NCBI GenBank assembly: GCA_002281555.1
Contig: NCGJ01000012.1
Location: 1 to 64,000 of the forward strand
DNA from: Hydrogenophilales bacterium 28-61-23
Lineage (GTDB): Bacteria; Pseudomonadota; Gammaproteobacteria; Burkholderiales; Thiobacillaceae
Length of the DNA: 64,000 bases
Direction: 5' to 3'
Part shown: positions 46,805 through 55,373 of the stretch, in pieces
How the letters are laid out: each line of letters starts with the position of its first letter
Numbering within the stretch: the stretch's first letter is position 1
The notes under the pieces: generated by a model
Seen by the model: only the letters and a program-made list of their open reading frames with translations
What the model was told of the DNA's origin: nothing
Databases searched by the model: none
Position numbers and translations under genes: made by a program

Positions 46805-46885
46805 GTAGTCCGGATGGAGCAAAGCGTAATCCGGGAAGCCACGGAATCTGAAACCCCGGATTCTGCTCCGCTGCATCCAGGCTAC
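46805..46885. repeat. Palindromic dispersed element before hypF
   Basis: Arms 46805-46835 (beginning GTAGTCCGGATGGAG) and 46854-46885 (ending ATCCAGGCTAC) are imperfect reverse complements around an 18-base loop, of a type widely scattered in proteobacteria. The element abuts the stop of the orphan gene and ends three bases before the hypF start, so it also provides the hypF ribosome-binding region. Confidence 0.82.
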
Positions 46886-46888
46886 GGG

Positions 46889-49264
46889 ATGCAACGCCGC
46901 CTCCGCGTCACCGGCATCGTCCAAGGCGTCGGCTTTAGGCCTTATGTCTGGCATCTCGCCAACGAACTCAACCTCGTCGGCTGGGTGCGCAACGATGCCG
47001 CCGGGGTGGAGGTGCTGGTGGAGGGCGAGCCGGAGCAAATCGACGCCTTCACTCGCCGCCTGCCCCAGGAAATCCCGCCTCTAGCTTCGGTGCGGGAGCT
47101 GAGCTGGAGCGACGGGCCGGCCACGGGCGAGCACGCCAGCTTCGCCATCGCCGAAAGCGGGGCAGGGCATGCAGCGACGATGATCGGCCACGACACCGCC
47201 GTCTGCCCGGACTGCCTGGCTGAGATGTTCGATCCCGCCGACCGGCGCTGGTGTTACGCCTTTATCAATTGCACCCACTGCGGTCCGCGCTACACGCTGA
47301 CCCGCAAACTGCCCTACGACCGGGCCCAGACCAGCATGGCGGCCTTCCCCCTGTGCCCGGACTGCGAACGGGAATACCGCGATCCGGCCAACCGGCGTTT
47401 TCATGCGGAGCCGACGGCGTGTCCGGTGTGCGGGCCGGGGTTGTGGCTGGAAGTTCTCCCTCCCCCGCAGGCGGGGGAGGGCCGGGGAGAGGGAGGTTTT
47501 CTTCCGTCAAAGCAAAACATTTCCCTCTCCCAAACCCTCCCCCGCTTGCGGGAGAGGGGGCAAGACCCCATCGCGGGTGCGCTGGATTTGCTGCTCTCCG
47601 GCCAGATCGTTGCCATCAAGGGCCTGGGCGGCTTCCATCTGGCTTGCGACGCGCGCAATGCGGAAGCGGTGCAACGCCTGCGCGAGCGGAAAAACCGCGA
47701 GGAAAAGCCGTTCGCGGTGATGGCGGCGAACCTGGCTTCCATCGCCGGGTGGGTGGACATCTCTCCCGCCGAGGCCGAACTGCTGCATGCGCCGGAACGG
47801 CCCATCGTGCTGTTGCGCAAGAAAGATAGCGCGGACTCAGCTTTGCCCGGCATCGCCCCCGGCCTGGCCTGGCTGGGCGTGATGCTGCCGTACACGCCGC
47901 TGCATTGGATGATCTTCCATGCGGCGGCGGGGCAGCCAGTCGGTACCGAATGGATGGATCAATCCCACGACCTGCTGCTGGTGATGACCAGCGCCAACCC
48001 GGGTGGCGAACCGCTGGCGATCGCCAACGATGAAGCGGTCGAACGTCTGGCCGGCATCGCCGACGCGCTGTTGCTGCATGACCGGGATATCGTCGTGCGC
48101 TGCGACGACAGCGTCGCGCGCATGACCGATGGCGACGCGCCGCAATTCATCCGCCGTGCGCGTGGCTACACGCCGCGCGCCATTCGTTTACCCCAAAGTG
48201 GCCCGTCGGTGCTGGCCCTGGGCGGTTATCTGAAGAACACGATCTGCGTCACCCGGGGCGATGAAGCCTTCATCTCCCAGCACATCGGCGGCCTCGACAA
48301 CCCGGCGACCTGCCGCATGTCGATCGAGGTGGCGGAACACCTGCTCGACATCCTGCAAGTCCAGCCCGAGGCCATCGCGCACGACCTGCACCCGGATTTC
48401 TTCAGCAGCCGCCACGCGCAGGAACTGGCCGAGCGCTGGGACGTGCCGGCCATCGCCGTGCAGCATCACCATGCTCATATCGCCGCCGTCGCGGCGGAAC
48501 ATGGCGTGACCGGTCCGGTGCTGGGCTTGGCGCTGGACGGCGTCGGCCTCGGTAGCGACGGCATGGCCTGGGGCGGCGAGCTGTTGCGCGTGGAAGGCGC
48601 GCAGTTCACGCGGCTGGGCCATCTCGCGCCGATTCCATTACCCGGCGGCGACAAGGCGGCGAAAGAGCCCTGGCGCATGGCGGCGGCGGCGCTGTTTCAA
48701 ATGGGCCGTGGCGGCGAAATCGCTCGGCGCTTTCCGAACCAGCCTGCCGCGCTGCAACTGCATCAATTGCTGGAACGCGGCCTCAATACGCCGCACAGCA
48801 CCAGTCTCGGCCGTTACTTCGACGCGGCGGCCGGGCTGCTGGGCATCCGCGCGGTCATGGCCTACGAGGGCCAGGCGGCGATGTTGCTGGAAGGGCTGGC
48901 TGAGCGGGCTGGCGGCGTGGCCGCGCTGGCCGGCGGCTACATCCTGGATGACGATGGCCAGTTCGACCCGCTGCCGCTGCTGTCACATCTGGCCGATGAA
49001 AAAAACGCGGCCCGTGGCGCGGCCGTCTTCCACGCCACGTTGGTCGATGCCCTGGTCGACTGGACGGAACGCGCCGCCCGCCGCGAAGGTCTCACTACCG
49101 TTGCCCTGGGCGGCGGTTGTTTTCTCAACCACATTCTTTCGCGCGGCCTGAAACGCCAACTCGGCGCGCGCGGCCTTACTATTCTGGCAGCCGGCCAGGC
49201 GCCGCCCAACGATGGCGGCTTGAGTCTGGGCCAAGCTTGGGTTGCAATGCAGCGAATTCGTTAG
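46889..49264 (+). CDS. hypF: Carbamoyltransferase HypF
   Basis: A 791-residue protein: acylphosphatase domain (about 1-95; VTGIVQGVGFRPYVWHLA), two zinc-finger CxxC-x18-CxxC blocks (CPDCLAEM, INCTHCGPRY, CPDCEREY, CPVCGPGL), YrdC-like domain (IVAIKGLGGFHLACDA) and a Kae1-like carbamoyl transferase (VQHHHAHIAAVAAEHG). It makes the cyanide precursor of the active-site iron. An extra stretch of about 36 residues between zinc fingers and YrdC is coded by an inserted palindromic repeat without breaking the frame. The ATG at 46889 is used because 46814 lies within the upstream repeat. The stop codon lies in another repeat. Confidence 0.95.
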   Translation: MQRRLRVTGIVQGVGFRPYVWHLANELNLVGWVRNDAAGVEVLVEGEPEQIDAFTRRLPQEIPPLASVRELSWSDGPATGEHASFAIAESGAGHAATMIGHDTAVCPDCLAEMFDPADRRWCYAFINCTHCGPRYTLTRKLPYDRAQTSMAAFPLCPDCEREYRDPANRRFHAEPTACPVCGPGLWLEVLPPPQAGEGRGEGGFLPSKQNISLSQTLPRLRERGQDPIAGALDLLLSGQIVAIKGLGGFHLACDARNAEAVQRLRERKNREEKPFAVMAANLASIAGWVDISPAEAELLHAPERPIVLLRKKDSADSALPGIAPGLAWLGVMLPYTPLHWMIFHAAAGQPVGTEWMDQSHDLLLVMTSANPGGEPLAIANDEAVERLAGIADALLLHDRDIVVRCDDSVARMTDGDAPQFIRRARGYTPRAIRLPQSGPSVLALGGYLKNTICVTRGDEAFISQHIGGLDNPATCRMSIEVAEHLLDILQVQPEAIAHDLHPDFFSSRHAQELAERWDVPAIAVQHHHAHIAAVAAEHGVTGPVLGLALDGVGLGSDGMAWGGELLRVEGAQFTRLGHLAPIPLPGGDKAAKEPWRMAAAALFQMGRGGEIARRFPNQPAALQLHQLLERGLNTPHSTSLGRYFDAAAGLLGIRAVMAYEGQAAMLLEGLAERAGGVAALAGGYILDDDGQFDPLPLLSHLADEKNAARGAAVFHATLVDALVDWTERAARREGLTTVALGGGCFLNHILSRGLKRQLGARGLTILAAGQAPPNDGGLSLGQAWVAMQRIR
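47458..47558. repeat. Palindromic repeat inserted in frame within hypF
   Basis: Hairpin CCCTCCCCCGC-AG-GCGGGGGAGGG (47458-47481), a spacer, and a second CCCTCCCCCGC-TT-GCGGGAGAGGG (47535-47558); GGGGAGAGGG (47484-47493) also pairs with CCCTCTCCC (47523-47531). The first hairpin is identical to the one at 58835-58858. Confidence 0.9.
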
Positions 49265-49345
49265 CGCTTCAGCGCTTAGGAATTCGGCGTGCCCTTTACG
49301 GGTGCAGCGAATTCGTTAGCGCTTTAGCGCTTAGGAATTCGGCGT
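49248..49345. repeat. 43-base direct repeats (two copies) at the end of hypF
   Basis: Copies at 49248-49290 and 49303-49345 differ by one base (TTCAGC versus TTTAGC). Each contains two GAATTC sites flanking a GC-rich imperfect palindrome with two AGCGCT boxes. The last codons and stop of hypF lie in copy one. Confidence 0.92.
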
Positions 49346-49385
49346 CCTTCTCGCGAGGGCAAACAATTTGTTGAGGTGAACCATC

Positions 49386-49616
49386 ATGTGTCTAGCCATC
49401 CCCGCCCGCGTGGTGGAAATACAAGAAAACGACCAGGCCATCGTCGACCTCGGCGGTGTGCGCAAGGACATTTCCCTCGCCTTGGTGGAGGATGTCCAGA
49501 TCGGCGATTACGTCATCGTCCACGTCGGTTACGCGCTGACCCGGCTCGATCCGGATGAAGCCGCGAAGACGCTGGCGTTGATGGCGGAAGCGGGGCTGAT
49601 GGAATCGACGCCATGA
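49386..49616 (+). CDS. hypC: Hydrogenase maturation chaperone HypC
   Basis: A 76-residue protein starting MCLAIPARVVEI; the cysteine at position 2 is essential for holding the Fe(CN)2CO unit with HypD. The middle contains DLGGVRKDISLALVEDVQIG and GDYVIVHVGYAL. TTGAGGTGAAC precedes the ATG. It overlaps hypD by four bases. Confidence 0.97.
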   Translation: MCLAIPARVVEIQENDQAIVDLGGVRKDISLALVEDVQIGDYVIVHVGYALTRLDPDEAAKTLALMAEAGLMESTP

Positions 49617-50758
49617 AATATATCGACGAGTTCCGCGATGGCGAGGTGGCGAAGGGCATCGCGCAAGCCATCGCCGCCGAAGTCCGCCCAGACCGGCGCT
49701 ACAACTTCATGGAGTTCTGCGGCGGCCACACGCATGCCATTTCTCGTTATGGCGTGCCCGATCTGCTGCCTGAAAGCGTGCGCATGATCCACGGCCCCGG
49801 CTGTCCGGTCTGCGTGCTGCCGATCGGTCGTATCGATCTGGCGATCCAACTGGCGCTGGACAACGGTGTCATCCTCTGCACCTATGCCGACACGATGCGC
49901 GTGCCGGCCTCGGGCGGGCTTTCGCTGATGCGGGCGAAGGCCGTGGTGGACAAAGCGCGTGGCGATATCCGCATGATCTACTCGGTCACCGACGCGCTGA
50001 AAATCGCGCGCGACAATCCGGAAAAAGAGGTCGTCTTTTTCGCCATCGGCTTCGAGACCACCACGCCGCCGACCGCGGTCGCCATCAAACAGGCCGACGC
50101 GGAAGGACTGACCAACTTCAGTGTGTTGTGCTGCCACGTGCTCACCCCGGCGGCGATCACCCACATTCTGGAATCGCCCGAAGTGCGCGAACTGGGTACT
50201 GTGCCGCTCGATGGCTTCATCGGCCCGGCCCACGTCTCCACGGTGATCGGCAGCCGGCCCTACGAGCCTTTCGCCGAGGGGTTCCGCAAGCCGGTGGTGA
50301 TTTCCGGCTTCGAACCGCTCGACGTCATGCAGTCCATTCTGATGCTGGTGCGCCAGATCAACGAGGGCAGGGCGGAAGTGGAAAACGAATTCACCCGCGC
50401 GGTCAGCCGGGACGGCAACCTGAAGGCGCAGCGCCTGATGGATGAGGTGTTCGAGGTTCGCCCCAGCTTTGAATGGCGCGGCCTCGGCGAAGTGCCTTTT
50501 TCGGCGCTGGCGATACGCGCACGCTATGCCCGTTTCGACGCCGAACGCCGCTACCGGCTCGAATACCGGCCGGTCGCCGACAACAAGGCCTGCGAATGCG
50601 GCGCGATTCTGCGCGGCGTCAAAAAGCCGACCGACTGCAAGATATTCGGCACCGTCTGCACGCCGGAAAACCCGATGGGCAGTTGCATGGTTTCGTCGGA
50701 AGGCGCCTGCGCGGCGCACTACACTTACGGCCGTTATCGGGACGCGGAAACTGTCTGA
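49613..50758 (+). CDS. hypD: Hydrogenase maturation protein HypD
   Basis: A 381-residue iron-sulfur protein with MEFCGGHTHAISRYG, GPGCPVCVLP and GFETTTPPTA, plus C-terminal cysteines for the [4Fe-4S] cluster in ACECGAILRG, CKIFGTVCTPENPMGSC and SEGACAAHY. It is the platform on which the Fe(CN)2CO group is assembled with HypC and HypE. It overlaps hypC (four bases) and the following membrane-protein gene (one base). Confidence 0.97.
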   Translation: MKYIDEFRDGEVAKGIAQAIAAEVRPDRRYNFMEFCGGHTHAISRYGVPDLLPESVRMIHGPGCPVCVLPIGRIDLAIQLALDNGVILCTYADTMRVPASGGLSLMRAKAVVDKARGDIRMIYSVTDALKIARDNPEKEVVFFAIGFETTTPPTAVAIKQADAEGLTNFSVLCCHVLTPAAITHILESPEVRELGTVPLDGFIGPAHVSTVIGSRPYEPFAEGFRKPVVISGFEPLDVMQSILMLVRQINEGRAEVENEFTRAVSRDGNLKAQRLMDEVFEVRPSFEWRGLGEVPFSALAIRARYARFDAERRYRLEYRPVADNKACECGAILRGVKKPTDCKIFGTVCTPENPMGSCMVSSEGACAAHYTYGRYRDAETV

Positions 50759-51276
50759 TGCGCGACTCCGCCGACCAGCCCGCGCCCCTGGCCGGATTCA
50801 TCGGCGTGACGCTGTTCGCGCTTTACATCGTGCTCGCCCGCCTGAAATCCGGCGAGGACTGGGTGCCGATTCTGGACGGCGCCAACCTGCTCATCCATGA
50901 AGCCGGGCATCCCATCGTCGGCATTCTGAGCGGACGTCTGATGGTCTATGGCGGAACCCTGTTTCAGTTGTTGTTTCCGGCCTTGGTCTGCATTCATTTC
51001 CGGCGCCGGGGTGAAACGGTCGGGTTTGCGTTCGGCTTGGTCTGGTTGGGCGAGAGTCTGCTCAACGTGGCGCGTTACATGGCCGACTCCCGTGCCCATA
51101 TACTGCCGTTGGTGGGCGGCGGCGAACACGACTGGAGTGAAATATTTTCCCGTTGGGGCGTGCTCGATGCGGACACACGCATTGCCGGCTTCACCGCGTT
51201 TCTCGGCTGGAGCCTGATCCTGGCCGCGTTGGTCTGGTTGTTCAAAAACTGGCTCGACGCTACCTGGCCACGCTGA
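50758..51276 (+). CDS. HEAGH-motif integral membrane protein within the hyp operon
   Basis: A 172-residue protein with about five hydrophobic segments. The second holds LLIHEAGHPIVGILSG (HExxH at about residues 47-51), as in M50 site-2 proteases, but the NxxPxxxxDGG motif of that family is absent. A second set of polar residues is in WLGESLLNVARYMADSR and LVGGGEHDWSEIF, possibly the remaining metal ligands. Its ATG overlaps the hypD stop (TGATG), and hypE follows after 55 bases, so it belongs to the hydrogenase operon. It may be a membrane metalloprotease or metal-handling protein; no such Hyp function is established. Confidence 0.75.
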   Translation: MRDSADQPAPLAGFIGVTLFALYIVLARLKSGEDWVPILDGANLLIHEAGHPIVGILSGRLMVYGGTLFQLLFPALVCIHFRRRGETVGFAFGLVWLGESLLNVARYMADSRAHILPLVGGGEHDWSEIFSRWGVLDADTRIAGFTAFLGWSLILAALVWLFKNWLDATWPR

Positions 51277-51331
51277 TGGACGGTTTCTTGATATAGGCCG
51301 GTGCAGTCCGGCATTTGCGGGGAAAGTATTC

Positions 51332-52381
51332 ATGGCAGAAGTAAAAAAGGGCTACGCCCGCCCGCTCGACCTGAAACACGGTCGCGTCGACATGAGCCAC
51401 GGCGGCGGCGGCCGGGCGATGGTGCAACTGATCGCCGACCTGTTCGCCAAACATCTGGGCAACGAATTTCTTGCCCAGGGCAACGACGGCGCCGTGTTGC
51501 CGCCAGGCCATGGCCGCCTGGTTGTTTCCACCGATAGCCATGTCGTTTCACCGCTTTTTTTTCCGGGCGGCGATATCGGCGGCCTCTCGGTGCATGGCAC
51601 GGTCAACGATGTCGCGGTCATGGGCGCGACGCCGCTTTACCTGAGCGCCGGTTTCATACTGGAAGAAGGTTTTCCGCTCGCCGACCTGGATCGCATCGTC
51701 GAATCGATGGCGCGGGCGGCGCGGGAGGCTGGCGTAAAGCTGGTGGCGGGCGATACCAAAGTGGTCGAACAGGGCAAGGGCGATGGCATTTTCATCACCA
51801 CCACCGGCATCGGCTTTCTGCCCGATGGCATCCATCTTTCCGGCCATCTGGCCCGACCCGGCGATGTGCTGCTGGTCTCCGGCAGCGTCGGCGACCACGG
51901 CATGGCGATCATGAGCAAGCGCGAAAACCTGTCCTTCGACGCGCCGATTGTGTCCGACTCCGCCTGCCTCAACGGCCTCACCGCCGCGATGCTGGCTTCG
52001 GGCGCGGCGATCCGGGTCATGCGCGATCCGACCCGGGGCGGGCTGGCGGCGACGATCAATGAAATCGCGCACCAGTCCGGCGTCGGCATTCATCTCGAAG
52101 AGGCCGCGATTCCGGTCAAACCGGAAGTCGAAGCCGCCTGCGAGCTGCTCGGCCTCGATCCGCTCAACATCGCCAACGAAGGCAAACTGATCGCCATCTG
52201 CGCCGCCGAGGATGCCGAAAAACTCCTCGCCGCGATGCGCGCGCATCCTCTCGGGCAACAAGCGGCGCTTATCGGCAAGGTGGTGGAAGACGCCAACGCT
52301 TTCGTGCAGATGAAGACCCAATTCGGCGGCCGGCGCATGGTCGATTGGCTCGGCGGCGAGCAGTTGCCGCGAATTTGCTGA
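51332..52381 (+). CDS. hypE: Hydrogenase maturation protein HypE
   Basis: A 349-residue PurM-like enzyme: MSHGGGGRAMVQLIADLF, ATP-binding STDSHVVSPLFFPGGDIGGL, and AVMGATPLYLSAGFILEEG. The C-terminus LPRIC carries the cysteine that accepts carbamoyl from HypF and is dehydrated to thiocyanate. All key residues are present. The histidine kinase gene starts 16 bases later, so the regulatory genes may be cotranscribed. Confidence 0.97.
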   Translation: MAEVKKGYARPLDLKHGRVDMSHGGGGRAMVQLIADLFAKHLGNEFLAQGNDGAVLPPGHGRLVVSTDSHVVSPLFFPGGDIGGLSVHGTVNDVAVMGATPLYLSAGFILEEGFPLADLDRIVESMARAAREAGVKLVAGDTKVVEQGKGDGIFITTTGIGFLPDGIHLSGHLARPGDVLLVSGSVGDHGMAIMSKRENLSFDAPIVSDSACLNGLTAAMLASGAAIRVMRDPTRGGLAATINEIAHQSGVGIHLEEAAIPVKPEVEAACELLGLDPLNIANEGKLIAICAAEDAEKLLAAMRAHPLGQQAALIGKVVEDANAFVQMKTQFGGRRMVDWLGGEQLPRIC

Positions 52382-52397
52382 AATAGCGCGAGATCGC

Positions 52398-54929
52398 ATG
52401 GCTGAACAAATCCTGGCCTCAACAAGCCATAAAACGCCCTGGCTGTTTGCGCTGCTGGCGCTGGTTCTGGTCTTGGCCACCGAGCAGGTGGTTGAACATT
52501 TCGAGAAACGCAGCAAGCTGGAACAGGAAAAAAACGCAGTCAGCGAAACGCTGTCGACCTTGCGCGCGCGTCTGGAAGGTGTGGTGACCTCCAACTTGTT
52601 GCTGGTGCATGGTCTGACCGCGGTCATTTCGTCCCAGCCGGACATCGACCAGGCCGGTTTCGCCCGCATCGCGCATGGCCTGGTCGATGAACGCCATGCC
52701 CTGCGCAATATCGCCGGCGCGCCGGGCATGGTGATTTCCCTGATGTACCCGCTGGTCGGCAATGAAGGCGCGGTCGGACTCGATTACCGCACCCATCCGA
52801 CCCAGAGCGAAGCGGCGTTGCGCGCCATGCGCAGCGGTCAGCCGGTCGTGGCCGGGCCGTTGCCCTTGCTGCAGGGCGGCGTCGGCATCATCGCGCGCGA
52901 GCCGGTGTTTGTGCTGGACAAATCGTCGGCCGAACCGCCCGACGCCAAGCCGCGTTTCTGGGGCCTGGTTTCCGCCGTCATCGATGTCGATCTGCTCTAT
53001 CGGCAGGCGGGACTGAACGAAGTCGATGCCAAGTTGAAGCTGGCGCTACGCGGCGTCGACGGCACTGGCGCGCGGGGCGCGGTGTTTTACGGCGATGCGG
53101 CGGTGTTTGCCGCCCAGCCGGTCACCAAGACCATCAGCCTGCCGGGCGGAACCTGGCAAATGGCCGCCTTGCCGGCGGCGGGCTGGGGACAGCAGTCTGG
53201 CCATACGCTCTGGATGATTCGCCTGTTCGGTCTGCTCGCCGCGCTGGCGGCAGCTGCGCTGGCCTATTTTCTGGCGCGTGGCAGCGCGGCGCTGGCTTGC
53301 AGCGAAGCGCGCCTGCGCGCCTTGTTGAATACCATTCCAGACCTGGTCTGGCTGAAAGACCCCAACGGCGTCTATCTCGCCTGCAACCCGCGCTTCGAGT
53401 CGTTTTTTGGCGCCGGCGAGACGGAAATCCTCGGTAAAACGGACGACGCCTTCGTATCCGCCGAGCAGGCCGAGTTCTTCCGCGCCAACGATCGCGCCGC
53501 GATTGCCGCCGGCGGGCCAAGGATGAACGAGGAGTGGTTGACATTTACCGACGGCCATCGAGAGCTGATGGAAACGATCAAGGCCCCGGTGTATGACGCC
53601 GCCGACAAGCTGATCGGCGTGCTTGGCATCGCCCGGGACATCACCGAGCGCAAGCGGAACGAAGAACGTATTCAGGGGCTGAACCGGGTCTATGCCGTGC
53701 TGAGCGGCATCAACGAAGCCAGCGTGCGTTTGCGCGAACCCCAGGCGTTGTTCGATGCAGCCTGCCGCATCGCGGTCGAGCGGGGCGGCTTTCGCATGGC
53801 CTGGCTGGGCATGGCCGACCTGGCCAGCGGCGAGGTGCGGCCGCTCGCGCATGCCGGCAACGCGGATGGCTATCTCGAACGCCTGCATATTTCACTCGGC
53901 GACGACGAACACGGGCGTGGCCCCACCGGTCTGGCGCTGAGGGAGGGGCGGCATGTCGTTTGCAACGACATCGCCGACGATACGCAGATGAAGCCTTGGC
54001 GCGAGGATGCGCTGGCGCGGGGCTACCGCGCCTCGGCTGCTTTCCCGATTCAGGTGGCGGGCCAGGTTTGCGGCGCATTCAGTCTTTACGCGGGCAGGAC
54101 GGGTTTTTTCGACGACATGGAGCTGCGTCTGCTGGACGAGTTGGCGCTGGATATCGGTTTCGCGCTGGAGTTCAAACGCGCGGAAAACGAGATACGCCAG
54201 CTAAATGTCGAACTGGAAGCCCGGGTGCGCGAACGCACGGCCGAACTCGCCGCAGCCAACCAGGAACTGGAAACCTTCACCTATTCCGTCTCGCATGACC
54301 TGAAAGCGCCGCTGCGCGGCATCGACGGCTACAGCCGGCTGTTGCTGGAAGATCATCAGGCCCAACTCGACGATGAAGGTCGTTTGTTCCTCGCCAATGT
54401 GCGCCAGGGTGTCGATCAAATGAGCCAATTGATCGAAGATTTGCTGGCCTATTCGCGCATGGAACGGCGCGATCTGCACGGCGTCCGGCTCGATCTGGCC
54501 GACCAGGTCGCGGCGGTGCTACGCGAACGCGCCGAAGAAACCGCGGCCAGGGGGATGCGGATCGACGTCGACCTGGATGGCTGCGCCGTACAGGCCGACC
54601 CGGACGGCCTGGCCATGGTGCTGCGCAATCTGATCGACAACGCGATCAAATTCACGCGCAATAGTCAGCCGCCGTCGCTTTCGATCGGCGCAACTCGAGG
54701 CGAAAAAACCGTTACGCTTGCCGTCACTGACAACGGCATCGGTTTCGACATGCAATTCCAGGATCGCATTTTTGAAATATTCCAGCGCCTGCAGCGCGCC
54801 GAGGACTATCCCGGCACCGGCGTCGGCCTGGCCATCGTGCGCAAGGCCATGCAGCGCATGGGCGGCCGGGTCTGGGCGGAAAGCGCGCCGGGGCGGGGCG
54901 CCACTTTCTATCTGGAGTTGCCGCGATGA
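52398..54929 (+). CDS. Hybrid-type sensor histidine kinase (CHASE-PAS-GAF-HisKA-HATPase)
   Basis: An 843-residue membrane kinase: first span about 14-32, periplasmic CHASE domain (about 65-230; SLMYPLVGNEGAVGLDYR), second span about 275-298, PAS (about 305-420; NTIPDLVWLKDPNGVYLACN), GAF (about 440-590), dimerisation domain with the phospho-acceptor His near residue 633 (YSVSHDLKAPLRGIDGY) and a C-terminal ATPase (MVLRNLIDNAIKF, DNGIGFD, GTGVGLAIV). It has no receiver domain; the response regulator gene overlaps it by four bases (ATGA). The bacteriophytochrome-like kinase core pairs with Rcp1-type regulators. Confidence 0.92.
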   Translation: MAEQILASTSHKTPWLFALLALVLVLATEQVVEHFEKRSKLEQEKNAVSETLSTLRARLEGVVTSNLLLVHGLTAVISSQPDIDQAGFARIAHGLVDERHALRNIAGAPGMVISLMYPLVGNEGAVGLDYRTHPTQSEAALRAMRSGQPVVAGPLPLLQGGVGIIAREPVFVLDKSSAEPPDAKPRFWGLVSAVIDVDLLYRQAGLNEVDAKLKLALRGVDGTGARGAVFYGDAAVFAAQPVTKTISLPGGTWQMAALPAAGWGQQSGHTLWMIRLFGLLAALAAAALAYFLARGSAALACSEARLRALLNTIPDLVWLKDPNGVYLACNPRFESFFGAGETEILGKTDDAFVSAEQAEFFRANDRAAIAAGGPRMNEEWLTFTDGHRELMETIKAPVYDAADKLIGVLGIARDITERKRNEERIQGLNRVYAVLSGINEASVRLREPQALFDAACRIAVERGGFRMAWLGMADLASGEVRPLAHAGNADGYLERLHISLGDDEHGRGPTGLALREGRHVVCNDIADDTQMKPWREDALARGYRASAAFPIQVAGQVCGAFSLYAGRTGFFDDMELRLLDELALDIGFALEFKRAENEIRQLNVELEARVRERTAELAAANQELETFTYSVSHDLKAPLRGIDGYSRLLLEDHQAQLDDEGRLFLANVRQGVDQMSQLIEDLLAYSRMERRDLHGVRLDLADQVAAVLRERAEETAARGMRIDVDLDGCAVQADPDGLAMVLRNLIDNAIKFTRNSQPPSLSIGATRGEKTVTLAVTDNGIGFDMQFQDRIFEIFQRLQRAEDYPGTGVGLAIVRKAMQRMGGRVWAESAPGRGATFYLELPR

Positions 54930-55357
54930 CGCTGGAGACCAGCCACCGCCCCATCCTGCTGGTGGAAGACAATCCGGTCGATGTCGACCTCACCTTGCGC
55001 GCGTTCGACCGGCGCAAACTGCTCAATCCGATCGAAGTCGCCCGCGACGGCCAGGAGGCGCTGGACTGGATTCCGCGCTGGGAAGCCGGCGCAACCTTGC
55101 CGCTGGTGATACTGCTCGACCTGAAGTTGCCCAAAATCGATGGCCTGGAAGTGTTGCGCCAGTTGCGCGAGCGTCCGGTCAGTCGGGATTTGCCGGTGGT
55201 CGTGCTGACCTCGTCGAGCGAGGATCGCGATGTCGAAACCGCATACCGTTATCACGCCAATTCCTACATCGTGAAGCCGGTCAACTTCGAGAAGTTCATG
55301 GATGTGGCGGCGCAGATCGAGCTGTACTGGTGTCTGCTCAATCATCCAGCGAGATAA
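54926..55357 (+). CDS. Single-domain response regulator (Rcp1-like)
   Basis: A 143-residue receiver domain with the acidic pocket LLVEDNPVDVDLTLRAF, phospho-acceptor Asp near residue 65 (VILLDLKLPKIDGLEVL), the Thr/Ser of VVLTSSSEDRD and the Lys of YIVKPVNFEKF. There is no output domain. It is coupled to the upstream kinase by ATGA overlap and followed after 16 bases by the REC-REC-GGDEF-EAL gene, a plausible next step of the relay. Confidence 0.93.
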   Translation: MTLETSHRPILLVEDNPVDVDLTLRAFDRRKLLNPIEVARDGQEALDWIPRWEAGATLPLVILLDLKLPKIDGLEVLRQLRERPVSRDLPVVVLTSSSEDRDVETAYRYHANSYIVKPVNFEKFMDVAAQIELYWCLLNHPAR

Positions 55358-55373
55358 CCCGGGATAACCGCCG

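Noticed and set aside
46814-46888. ATG at 46814 as the hypF start
   Set aside because: It lies in a palindromic dispersed element and would add 25 residues without similarity to HypF; the ATG at 46889 starts directly before the acylphosphatase domain.
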